The position numbers were made by a program, and so were the translations under genes. Of a stretch of 39,144 nt of DNA, positions 7,563 through 14,303 are shown in pieces; position 1 is the stretch's first letter, and each line of letters begins with the position of its first letter. Under the pieces are notes generated by a model, which was given only the letters and a program-made list of their open reading frames with translations, ran no database searches and had not been told where the DNA came from. The stretch spans positions 1-39,144 of the forward strand of contig JAZQQE010000094.1 in assembly GCA_045628845.1 (NCBI GenBank). The letters run 5' to 3'. Source of the stretch: RGIG7949 sp045628845. GTDB lineage: Bacteria > Bacillota > Clostridia > Oscillospirales > Oscillospiraceae.

Positions 7563-8014
7563 TATCTGCTCCTCCTTTCGCACTCCCAGGGCCACGGGCC
7601 GTCGAGCCACGTGTAGCCCGCGGAGGTCACCTGCGTCTGCTCAAGAGGGCCGTACAGCTCAGTATAGCGGCAGACGCCGTCATTCATGAGCTTTACGTAT
7701 TTCGTATAGAGGTCGAGGGCCTCGCGGTCGTCGGGATGAGTGTCGAGGTAGAGCCCGAGCTCCTGTATGACGAAATTGAGCGCCATGAGCTCGCCGAGGG
7801 GAGTGCTTGTGTCGATGTTGGGGTTGACGACGTTTTTCCACGGCAGGTCGAGCCCGGGGAAGAGAGTCCCTCGGCTTAGCGCGACACCGCCGGGGTATTG
7901 GGAGTCCGCGTCGCGCTGCATCGACACGTACGGCACGGCAAGCGGCGCGCAGGAAGGGAGCATGCCCGTACCCTCGTCGCACAGCGGCCCGCGGGCAATT
8001 CTGTTTCTGTCCAT
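7562..8014 (-). CDS. CotJA-CotJB fusion spore coat protein
   Basis: The single 150-residue frame contains two proteins that are normally separate. Residues about 25-62 match CotJA (LAVPYVSMQRDADSQYPGG, then GTLFPGLDLPW). Residues about 72-147 match CotJB (LGELMALNFVIQELGLYLDT, HPDD, a conserved YGPL and a terminal DGPWPWE). No stop or internal RBS lies between the halves, which are joined by a short Asn/Pro-containing linker. GGAGG lies 6-7 nt before the ATG. CotJA and CotJB are small coat proteins needed with CotJC for coat assembly in Bacillus. Fusion would fix a 1:1 ratio. Confidence 0.85.
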   Translation of the reverse strand: MDRNRIARGPLCDEGTGMLPSCAPLAVPYVSMQRDADSQYPGGVALSRGTLFPGLDLPWKNVVNPNIDTSTPLGELMALNFVIQELGLYLDTHPDDREALDLYTKYVKLMNDGVCRYTELYGPLEQTQVTSAGYTWLDGPWPWECERRSR

Positions 8015-8087
8015 TTATATCCTCCGAAATGTTGATGGATGCAACTGTCTGTTGTGTCCCGCCTGCGTGCGGGACGCTGCATCGCCC

Positions 8088-8096
8088 TAATATATG
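8088..8096 (-). promoter_or_regulatory. Candidate mother-cell sigma (SigE/SigK-type) -10 for cotJ
   Basis: The minus strand reads CATATATTA, which fits the CATAnnnTA pattern of sporulation mother-cell sigma factors. The upstream -35 (around CACAATAC) is a poor match. The cotJ operon is SigE-controlled in Bacillus, which supports the assignment by analogy. Confidence 0.45.
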
Positions 8097-8179
8097 GTGT
8101 TTCGGGTCGTATTGTGCATTTATGACTTCTGCTCTGGAGTTTGTCCTGAAATATTGTAGGAAGTTACAGCACACCTTTC

Positions 8180-8209
8180 TTGACAAAGAAACTCCTCTGC
8201 TGTTATAAT
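8180..8209 (+). promoter_or_regulatory. Strong promoter of fhs
   Basis: TTGACA, an 18-nt spacer and TATAAT, preceded by TG (extended -10), are consensus in both boxes. The predicted start is near 8216, leaving a leader of about 104 nt. Confidence 0.88.
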
Positions 8210-8218
8210 TCGGATAAG

Positions 8219-8272
8219 TAGTGTATGTGTCGTAAAGTGCCCATATTACAAGGACGGAAAATGCGTATACTA
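8219..8272 (+). ncRNA. Structured leader of fhs (candidate cis-regulatory RNA)
   Basis: TAGTGTATGTGT (8219-8230) can pair with ATGCGTATACTA (8261-8272) over 12 bp, including four G-U pairs, and CGT/ACG can extend it inward after a small bulge. It starts almost at the predicted transcription start and ends 32 nt before the AGGAGGT site. It does not match the tetrahydrofolate riboswitch as I know it. Function unknown. Confidence 0.35.
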
Positions 8273-8319
8273 ACACTCGTAAGAAGAAAAATTATTATAA
8301 ATCAGGAGGTTTCCAACTA

Positions 8320-10077
8320 ATGCTTGATCCTACTCAGTACAAAGACTGGCAAATTGCTGAAGCAGCTGAAAAGACTCTTCCCAGCATCGAGTACTTCCGC
8401 GAGAAGATGGGTCTGCTCCCCGACGAGATCATCCCCTACGGCAAGACTCCTAAGCTCGACTTCATCAAGATCATGAACAGACTTAAGGATAAGCCCGACG
8501 GAAAGTTCATCGAAGTCACTGCTATCACCCCGACTCCTCTCGGCGAAGGCAAGTCCACCACCTCCCTCGGCCTTATCGAAGGTCTCGGCAAGCTCGGCAA
8601 GAACGTCGGCGGATGCCTCCGTCAGCCTTCCGGCGGCCCGACCATGAACGTTAAGGGCACTGCTGCCGGCGGCGGCAACGCTCTTCTCATGCCGATGACC
8701 GAGTTCTCCCTCGGCCTCACCGGCGATATCAACGACATCATGAACGCCCACAACCTCGCCATGGTCGCCCTCAATGCCCGTATGCAGCATGAGGCCAACT
8801 ACAGCGACGCGTTCCTTGCCAAGCGCGGTCTTAAGAGACTCGACATCGATCCCGAGAGAGTCGAGATGGGCTGGGTCCTTGACTTCTGCGCTCAGGGCCT
8901 CCGCAACATCAAGATAGGCATGGGCGGCCCGAAGGACGGCTTCGAGATGAACTCCAAGTTCGGTATCGCCGTCGGCTCCGAGCTCATGGCCATCCTCGCC
9001 GTTGCCCGCGACCTTAAGGACCTCCGCGAGCGTATCGGCAACATCATCGTTGCTTACGACAAGAAGGGCAACCCCGTGACCACCCACGACCTCGAGGTCG
9101 ACGGTGCCATGTGCGCCTGGATGCGTAACACCATCAACCCGACCCTCTGCTACACCGTTGAGCATCAGCCCTGCCTCGTGCATGCCGGCCCGTTTGCCAA
9201 CATCGCCATCGGCCAGTCCTCCATCATCGGCGACCGCCTTGCTCTTAAGCTCTTCGACTATCACGTCACCGAGTCCGGCTTCGCTGCCGATATCGGCTTC
9301 GAGAAGTTCTGGAACGTCAAGGCCCGCCTCTCCGGCCTCACCCCGAACGTCTCCGTCCTCGTCTGCACCATCCGTGCTCTCAAGATGCACGGCGGCGGTC
9401 CGGAAGTCGTTGCCGGCAAGCCTCTTCCCGAAGAGTACAAGACCGAGAACCTCGGCCTGCTCGAGAAGGGCTGCGAGAACCTCTTCCATCACGTCAACAC
9501 CGTCAAGATGTCCGGCATCAACCCGGTCGTCTGCATCAACAAGTTCTACACCGACACCGAGGCTGAGATCAACCTCATCAAGAAGCTCTGCGCCGAGCGC
9601 GGAGTCCGCTGCGCTCTGTCCGATCATTGGCAGAAGGGCGGCGAGGGCGCCATCGAACTGGCCGAGGCCGTTATCGACGCCTGCAACGATCCTGTCGATC
9701 TGAAGTTCCTCTATCCTCTGGAAATGCCTCTCCGTCAGCGCGTCGAACTCATCGCCACCAAGGTCTACGGTGCCGACGGCGTCGATTGGTCTCCTCTCGC
9801 CATCGAGAAGGCCGAGCGCTTCGAGTCCGATCCTTACTATGCTGATTTCTGCACCATGATGGTCAAGACTCACCTGTCCCTGTCCCATGAGCCCGAGAAG
9901 AAGGGCGTGCCCAAGAACTGGCGTCTGCCCATCCGTGACATCCTTGTCTACGGCGGAGCGAAGTTCCTCTGCCCGATGGCCGGCTCTATCAGCATGATGC
10001 CCGGAACCAGCTCCGACCCTGCTTACCGCCGCATCGACGTCGACGTCGAGACCGGCAAGGTTTCCGGCCTCTTCTAA
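8320..10077 (+). CDS. fhs: Formate-tetrahydrofolate ligase, divergent type
   Basis: Catalyses ATP-dependent formylation of tetrahydrofolate, or the reverse to make ATP, in the cytoplasm. The protein has 585 residues, slightly longer than the usual ~556. The P-loop TPLGEGKST (72-80) and the CTIRALKMHGG signature (349-359) identify the family. The first signature, normally close to GIKGGAAGGGY, reads NVKGTAAGGGN (110-120). The usual REPSLGP reads RQPSGGP (from R101), and the usual NIAHGCNS reads NIAIGQSS (294-301). AGGAGGT at 8304-8310 supports the ATG. It uses almost no ATA isoleucine codons, unlike neighbouring operons, which points to high expression. It heads the one-carbon module. Confidence 0.92.
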   Translation: MLDPTQYKDWQIAEAAEKTLPSIEYFREKMGLLPDEIIPYGKTPKLDFIKIMNRLKDKPDGKFIEVTAITPTPLGEGKSTTSLGLIEGLGKLGKNVGGCLRQPSGGPTMNVKGTAAGGGNALLMPMTEFSLGLTGDINDIMNAHNLAMVALNARMQHEANYSDAFLAKRGLKRLDIDPERVEMGWVLDFCAQGLRNIKIGMGGPKDGFEMNSKFGIAVGSELMAILAVARDLKDLRERIGNIIVAYDKKGNPVTTHDLEVDGAMCAWMRNTINPTLCYTVEHQPCLVHAGPFANIAIGQSSIIGDRLALKLFDYHVTESGFAADIGFEKFWNVKARLSGLTPNVSVLVCTIRALKMHGGGPEVVAGKPLPEEYKTENLGLLEKGCENLFHHVNTVKMSGINPVVCINKFYTDTEAEINLIKKLCAERGVRCALSDHWQKGGEGAIELAEAVIDACNDPVDLKFLYPLEMPLRQRVELIATKVYGADGVDWSPLAIEKAERFESDPYYADFCTMMVKTHLSLSHEPEKKGVPKNWRLPIRDILVYGGAKFLCPMAGSISMMPGTSSDPAYRRIDVDVETGKVSGLF

Positions 10078-10119
10078 TCCGACAATATAGCTCACATCTA
10101 ACCCAATAAGTATTTTGAG

Positions 10120-10155
10120 GGCTCGTGCGTCAGACATTTGCCTGATGCACGAGCC
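10120..10155 (+). terminator. Intergenic hairpin between fhs and fchA (weak terminator or attenuator)
   Basis: GGCTCGTGCGTCAG pairs with CTGATGCACGAGCC over 14 bp (one G-U). Only three T residues follow, so read-through is expected. It may lower downstream expression or protect the fhs message 3' end. Confidence 0.6.
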
Positions 10156-10179
10156 TTTCAAGCATGAGGAGGAAAAACA

Positions 10180-10812
10180 ATGTCATTTGCGGATAAGAGC
10201 TGCATCGAATTCACTACCGAACTTGCGAGCAAGGCTTCCGTCCCCGGCGGCGGCGGCGCTTCCGCTCTCTGCGGCGCCCTCGGCACCGCTCTCGGCAACA
10301 TGGTCGGCTCCCTCACCGTCGGCAAGAAGAAGTATGCCGATGTCGAGCCCGAGATAAAGGCGACCATGGAGAAGGCCGAAAAGGTCTGGCGCGAGCTTCT
10401 CGATCTCATTCAGAGAGACGCGGACGTTTTCGAGCCCCTTTCCAAGGCTTACGGACTTCCGAAGGACACCGAGGAGCAGAAGGCCTACAAGACCGAGTAT
10501 ATGGAAAAGTGCCTGAAAGAAGCCTGCTCTGTTCCCATGGATATCATGGTCAAGTGCTGCGAGGCCATTGAGCTCCAGAAGATCTTTGCCGATAAGGGAA
10601 GCTCCCTTGCCATCAGCGATGCCGGTGTCGGCGTTGCGTTCTGCAAGGCCGCGCTCCTCGGGGCCAGCCTCAACGTTTTCATCAACACCAAGGCCATGAC
10701 CGACAGACCCTATGCCGAAAGCCTCAATGTTAAGGCCAATGAAATGATAGCGAAGTACACCGTTATGGCTGATGAGATCTTCAACGGCGTATTCGCACGT
10801 CTTACTAAATAA
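10180..10812 (+). CDS. fchA: Methenyltetrahydrofolate cyclohydrolase / cyclodeaminase family (FchA)
   Basis: The 210-residue protein belongs to the FTCD-C (formiminotransferase-cyclodeaminase) family. The N-terminus has the typical ASVPGGGGASALCGALGTALGNMV folate-binding glycine-rich region (cited here only in part by name: PGGGGASALCGALG), and DAGVGVAFCKAALLGA occurs near residue 147. In clostridia and acetogens such proteins act as methenyl-THF cyclohydrolase between Fhs and FolD. AGGAGG (10167-10172) lies 7 nt before the ATG. Its position between fhs and a FolD that lacks cyclohydrolase residues strongly supports the cyclohydrolase role over formimino-THF deamination. Confidence 0.88.
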   Translation: MSFADKSCIEFTTELASKASVPGGGGASALCGALGTALGNMVGSLTVGKKKYADVEPEIKATMEKAEKVWRELLDLIQRDADVFEPLSKAYGLPKDTEEQKAYKTEYMEKCLKEACSVPMDIMVKCCEAIELQKIFADKGSSLAISDAGVGVAFCKAALLGASLNVFINTKAMTDRPYAESLNVKANEMIAKYTVMADEIFNGVFARLTK

Positions 10813-10823
10813 GGAGAATAATT

Positions 10824-11678
10824 ATGGCTAATGTTCTTAAAGGCAAAGAAGTCGTTGCCGCTATGAAGGAAAAGATGATCCAGGACGTCGAAGCTCTCGG
10901 AGCCAAGGGCGTTGTCCCCACTCTGGGCATCATCCGTATCGGCGAGCGTCCCGATGACATCTCCTATGAAAAGGGCGCCACGAAGCGCTGCGCCGAAGTC
11001 GGCGTCGGCGTCAAGCAGTATCTTCTCCCCGAGGATGCCACTCAGGACGATCTCCTGAAGGTCATCGACGAGGTCAACAACGACGCGAACGTCCACGGCG
11101 TTCTTCTTTTCAGACCCCTTCCCAAGTGGATGGATGACGCGACCGTCCGCCGCGCCCTCGCTCCCGAGAAGGATATCGACGGCATCACCGATCTCTCCCT
11201 CGCCGGCGTTTTCACCGGTACCGAGCTCGGCTTCGCTCCCTGCACCGCTCAGGCCTGCATCGAGATCCTCGATCATTTCGGCATCGACGTGAAGGGCAAG
11301 AACGTCGTCGTCGTCGGCAGAAGCCTCGTCATCGGCAAGCCCGTTGCCCAGATGCTCCTTGCCAAGAACGCGACCGTTACCACCGTCCACACCAAGTCCA
11401 CCGATATGCCGGGCATCTGCCGCAAGGCTGACGTCATCATCGCCAGCGCCGGCAAGGCCGGTGTCATCGGCGCTGACTACGTTTCCGCCGGTCAGACCAT
11501 CATCGACGTCGGCATCAACTGGGACGAAGAGAAGGGCAAGATCGTCGGCGACGTCAACTTCGAGGCTGCCGAGCCTGTCGTCGAAAACATCACCCCGGTG
11601 CCCGGCGGTGTCGGCTCCGTCACCACTCTTGTTCTCGTAAAGCACGTCGTTGAGGCTGCCAAAAGAGCCAGCAAGTAA
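10824..11678 (+). CDS. folD: Methylene-tetrahydrofolate dehydrogenase FolD, predicted monofunctional
   Basis: The 284-residue protein has both FolD domains: substrate residues KDIDG (116-120) and a C-terminal PVPGGVGSVTT segment, plus the NAD(P)-binding VVVVGRSLVIGKP. A gapless comparison with E. coli FolD around YVASKRKACEEVGF places Tyr48 correctly, but the cyclohydrolase lysine (E. coli K54, human K56) is Ala52. The glutamine of VQLPLP (human Q100) is Phe96. Asp119 (human D125) is kept. This predicts dehydrogenase activity without cyclohydrolase. It follows fchA by 11 nt, with a GGAG site before the ATG, and shares the strong C-ending codon bias of fhs. Confidence 0.92.
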   Translation: MANVLKGKEVVAAMKEKMIQDVEALGAKGVVPTLGIIRIGERPDDISYEKGATKRCAEVGVGVKQYLLPEDATQDDLLKVIDEVNNDANVHGVLLFRPLPKWMDDATVRRALAPEKDIDGITDLSLAGVFTGTELGFAPCTAQACIEILDHFGIDVKGKNVVVVGRSLVIGKPVAQMLLAKNATVTTVHTKSTDMPGICRKADVIIASAGKAGVIGADYVSAGQTIIDVGINWDEEKGKIVGDVNFEAAEPVVENITPVPGGVGSVTTLVLVKHVVEAAKRASK

Positions 11679-11708
11679 AAAATCACGCATTTTATCAATA
11701 AAAAAGTG

Positions 11709-11737
11709 TTGTTATGGCAAGGAAGTTTTGCTATAAT
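11709..11737 (+). promoter_or_regulatory. Promoter of the methyltransferase-corrinoid protein unit
   Basis: TTGTTA, a 17-nt spacer and a perfect TATAAT give a good promoter. The predicted start is near 11744, leaving a leader of about 105 nt. No terminator is visible after folD, so folD transcripts may also read in. Confidence 0.78.
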
Positions 11738-11754
11738 AGAGCAGTATAGGGAAT

Positions 11755-11820
11755 ATGATGTGTGTGAAGCGTCTTACGGACAAGTCATCGCGCATCATTT
11801 TCCGTGCGTTCTTGCAGAAC
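11755..11820 (+). ncRNA. Structured leader before the methyltransferase gene (candidate cis-regulatory RNA)
   Basis: ATGATGTGTG (11755-11764) pairs with CGCGCATCAT (11789-11798), eight Watson-Crick pairs and two G-U. Inside it TGA/TCA and GTC/GAC continue the helix around a 3x3 internal loop and a TTACG apical loop. A second small hairpin GTTCT-TGC-AGAAC (11808-11820) follows. Size, position and a shared TTAC...GGAC core resemble the fhs leader. Confidence 0.35.
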
Positions 11821-11848
11821 AACAGTTTATTTTAGAGAGGTTTATAGC

Positions 11849-12661
11849 ATGATAATTATTGGTGAAAAGATTAACGGCTCCATTCCCTCCGTTGCCAAGG
11901 CTATTGCCGCGAGAGACGCTGAGTTCCTCATCAACCTGGCCAAGAGACAGGAAGCTGCCGGCGCTGACTTCATCGATGTCTGCGCGTCCGTTGAACCCGA
12001 GCAGGAGTACGAGACCCTCAAGTGGATGGTCGAGGTCATTCAGGATGCCATCGACACTCCGCTTTCCATCGACAGCCCCAACGCCGATATGCTGCTGGAC
12101 ATCATGCCCATCTGCAAGAAGCCCGGTCTGTTCAACTCCGTCTCCATGGAAGGCACCAAGGTCGACCACGTGTTCCCCGTGATCGCCAATACCAAGTGGG
12201 AGTGCTTCGCGCTTCTTTCCGACGATAAGGGTATTCCCAAGTGCGCCGCTGACCGTCTGAGAGTTTTTGATAACCTCATGGCCAAGGCGAAGGAATACGG
12301 CATCGCTCCCAACCGTCTCCACATCGACCCGCTGGTCGAGATGCTCTGCACCTCCGAAGACGGTATCGCGATGGTCATCGAAGTCATCACCTCCATCAAG
12401 TCCCGTTATCCCTCCATCCACATCTCCGGTGCTATCAGCAATATCTCCTTCAACCTGCCCGCGAGAAAGCTCATCAACATGGGCTTCGTCACCCTCGCTA
12501 TGAACGCCGGTATGGACAGCGGTATATTTGACCCGACCGACAAGACCCTCCTCGGCATCATCTATGCCACCGAGGCTCTGCTCGGACTTGATGACTTCTG
12601 CATCGAGTACATCACCGCGTACCGTGAAGAGCGCATAGCTCCCCCCGCAGTCAAGAAGTAA
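11849..12661 (+). CDS. Methyltetrahydrofolate:corrinoid protein methyltransferase (AcsE/MtgA-like)
   Basis: The 270-residue protein is a pterin-binding TIM barrel like AcsE and related to MtrH/MetH folate domains. It opens with MIIIGEKING (AcsE: MLIIGERING). The pterin-contact positions are conserved: Asp in SIDSPN, Asn in FNSVS, Asp in HIDPLV and Asn in AISNISFN. It should move a methyl group between 5-methyl-THF and a corrinoid protein. The ATG at 11849 is preferred to an upstream in-frame start because AGAGAGG lies 8 nt before it and the family starts here. The corrinoid protein gene follows after 38 nt. No CODH/ACS subunits are nearby, so MtgA-type function is as likely as AcsE. Confidence 0.87.
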   Translation: MIIIGEKINGSIPSVAKAIAARDAEFLINLAKRQEAAGADFIDVCASVEPEQEYETLKWMVEVIQDAIDTPLSIDSPNADMLLDIMPICKKPGLFNSVSMEGTKVDHVFPVIANTKWECFALLSDDKGIPKCAADRLRVFDNLMAKAKEYGIAPNRLHIDPLVEMLCTSEDGIAMVIEVITSIKSRYPSIHISGAISNISFNLPARKLINMGFVTLAMNAGMDSGIFDPTDKTLLGIIYATEALLGLDDFCIEYITAYREERIAPPAVKK

Positions 12662-12699
12662 GTAAACCTAAATTACAATAAATTCAGGAGGAAATAGTA

Positions 12700-13353
12700 A
12701 TGTCTAAGGTTCAGGAAGTTGCAAACGCTGTTGAAAACGGCAAGGTCAAGATCGTTGCCGGCCTGGTTCAGGAAGCTCTCGACGAGGGCGCGTCCGCTGA
12801 TGAGATCCTCAACGTCGGTATGATCGGCGCCATGGGTATCGTTGGCGAGAAGTTCAAGAACAACGAGATCTTTGTTCCCGAAATGCTCATCGCTGCCCGC
12901 GCTATGAAGAAGGGCATCGAAGTCCTCACCCCGGCCCTCAAGGCTTCCGGTGCGGAGCCCATCGGCAGACTGATCCTCGGCACCGTCGCCGGCGACCTGC
13001 ACGATATCGGCAAGAACCTCGTCGGAATGATGATCGAAGGCGCCGGCTTCGAGGTCATTGACCTTGGCGTCGACGTTCCCGCCGAGAAGTTCATCGAGAC
13101 CATGAAAGAGAACCCCGATGTCAAGATCGTCGCTCTCTCCGCTCTTCTTACCACCACCATGCCCGCTCTTAAGGACACCGTCGATGCTATCGTCGCCGCT
13201 GGCCTCCGCGACACCGTCAAGATCATGATCGGTGGCGCCCCTGTTACCCAGGCCTTCGCCGATGAGATCGGTGCTGATGGCTACTCCGAAGACGCTGCTT
13301 CCGCCGCCGCTCTGGCCAAGAAGCTCCTCGAGGACGTTAAGGCCGGCAAATAA
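12700..13353 (+). CDS. Corrinoid (B12-binding) methyl-carrier protein
   Basis: The 217-residue protein has the two-part layout of MtaC/MtbC/MtgC-like carriers. The N-terminal helical cap (about 1-85) is followed by a Rossmann-like B12-binding domain with the signature GDLHDIGKNLV, where Asp99-x-His101-xx-Gly104 is the DxHxxG motif and His101 the predicted lower cobalt ligand. It should accept or donate methyl groups for the methyltransferase just upstream. AGGAGG (12686-12691) lies 8 nt before the ATG. Codon use is biased like fhs. The partner that loads or unloads it from a methylated substrate, and a reductive activator, are not in the window. Confidence 0.92.
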   Translation: MSKVQEVANAVENGKVKIVAGLVQEALDEGASADEILNVGMIGAMGIVGEKFKNNEIFVPEMLIAARAMKKGIEVLTPALKASGAEPIGRLILGTVAGDLHDIGKNLVGMMIEGAGFEVIDLGVDVPAEKFIETMKENPDVKIVALSALLTTTMPALKDTVDAIVAAGLRDTVKIMIGGAPVTQAFADEIGADGYSEDAASAAALAKKLLEDVKAGK

Positions 13354-13367
13354 GTCAAGCCTAACTG

Positions 13368-13405
13368 AAAAAGGGTTCGGTGAATTTTCATCGAACCCTT
13401 TTTTA
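13368..13405 (+). terminator. Terminator of the one-carbon module
   Basis: AAAAAGGGTTCGGTGA pairs with TCATCGAACCCTTTTTT (one G-U), followed by the T-run. It separates the corrinoid protein from the radical SAM gene. Confidence 0.93.
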
Positions 13406-13423
13406 TTAGAAAGAAGTGATACT

Positions 13424-14302
13424 ATGGAGCCGTGCAGACTTTGCCCGCGTGAATGCGGTGTTCTCCGCAGTGAGGGTGAAACGGGCTTCTGCGGAGTTGG
13501 CGCTGAGGCGGTAGTCGCGCGTGCCGCTCCTCATTTCTGGGAGGAACCGTGTATCAGCGGGACCCGCGGCTCGGGGACGGTGTTTTTCTCCGGCTGCAAT
13601 CTCAGGTGCGTATACTGCCAGAACCGCGCTATTTCCTCCCGTAGTTTCGGGAAGACCCTTTCCACAGCGGAACTGCGTGACGTTTTTCTGCGGCTTATCG
13701 ACGTGGGCGTCCACAATATCAATCTCGTCACGCCGACACACTATGCGCACGTCATCGCCGATGCGCTCGAAAGGCCCCTCGGCTTGCCGGTGGTGTATAA
13801 CTGCGGTGGCTACGAGAGCGCCGATGCCCTGCGTATGCTTGAAGGGAAGATAGATGTCTATCTGACCGATATGAAATATTCCGACGCGGCTCTCGCCGCC
13901 AGGCTCTCGGGCGCGGAGGATTATTTCCCGAAAGCCTGCGAGGCCGTCCGTGAGATGTCGCGTCAGGTCGGGGGATACGTTCTCGACGACGATGGACTCA
14001 TGCTCCGCGGGATCATCGTGCGCCATCTTATACTGCCCGGATATATGGAAAACACGCGCGGCGTTCTCGAATGGTATGCCGACAGCTTTGCCGGAAGGCA
14101 CGTCAAGCTCAGCCTCATGGGGCAGTATTTCCCGCCGGAGGATGCGGAAAAGCTCGGCGCGCCCGACCGCACTCTTTCCCCCGAGGAATACGCCGAAGCG
14201 ATGGAGCTTTGCTCCGCGCTCGGCATAACAGACGGATATTTTCAGGAGCTCGAAGCCGCGAGCACGGCTTACGTGCCTCCGTTTGATCTGACCGGAGTTT
14301 GA
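13424..14302 (+). CDS. Radical SAM protein (PFL-activase-like)
   Basis: The 292-residue protein carries the radical SAM cluster motif CNLRCVYC (Cys58, 62, 65), which is the CX3CX2C spacing. An N-terminal CRLCPRECGV region with Cys4, 7, 11 and Cys23 may hold a second metal site. It resembles the family annotated as putative pyruvate formate-lyase activating enzymes of unknown substrate (YggW/AmmeMemoRadiSam-like). No glycyl radical enzyme lies nearby. The ATG at 13424 is chosen over a longer frame that runs back into the corrinoid gene and terminator; GAAGTGAT lies 4 nt upstream. It ends 1 nt before uvrC. Confidence 0.82.
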   Translation: MEPCRLCPRECGVLRSEGETGFCGVGAEAVVARAAPHFWEEPCISGTRGSGTVFFSGCNLRCVYCQNRAISSRSFGKTLSTAELRDVFLRLIDVGVHNINLVTPTHYAHVIADALERPLGLPVVYNCGGYESADALRMLEGKIDVYLTDMKYSDAALAARLSGAEDYFPKACEAVREMSRQVGGYVLDDDGLMLRGIIVRHLILPGYMENTRGVLEWYADSFAGRHVKLSLMGQYFPPEDAEKLGAPDRTLSPEEYAEAMELCSALGITDGYFQELEAASTAYVPPFDLTGV

Positions 14303-14303
14303 A

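Larger units (their letters stand above)
8015..8319. other. 305-bp divergent intergenic region between cotJ and fhs
   Basis: It holds no convincing gene. On the minus strand lie a candidate sporulation -10 (8088-8096) and a small perfect hairpin (GTCCCGC/GCGGGAC, 8056-8075) in the cotJ leader. On the plus strand lie the fhs promoter and its structured leader. The middle (about 8100-8179) shows nothing I can name. Confidence 0.7.

Noticed and set aside
8216..8319. Known tetrahydrofolate riboswitch in the fhs leader
   Set aside because: The leader lacks the conserved THF riboswitch sequence elements I know; only a different hairpin is visible.
8317..10161. Very long open frame (about 614 codons) on the minus strand opposite fhs
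   Set aside because: It is a by-product of the extreme C-ending codon use of fhs, which removes stops in this antisense frame. It has no RBS, no recognisable domain and a low-complexity Asp/Val/Leu/Gly/Ala-rich translation.
12662..12699. Cobalamin riboswitch before the corrinoid protein gene
   Set aside because: The gap is only 38 nt and holds just the RBS; a cobalamin riboswitch needs much more sequence.
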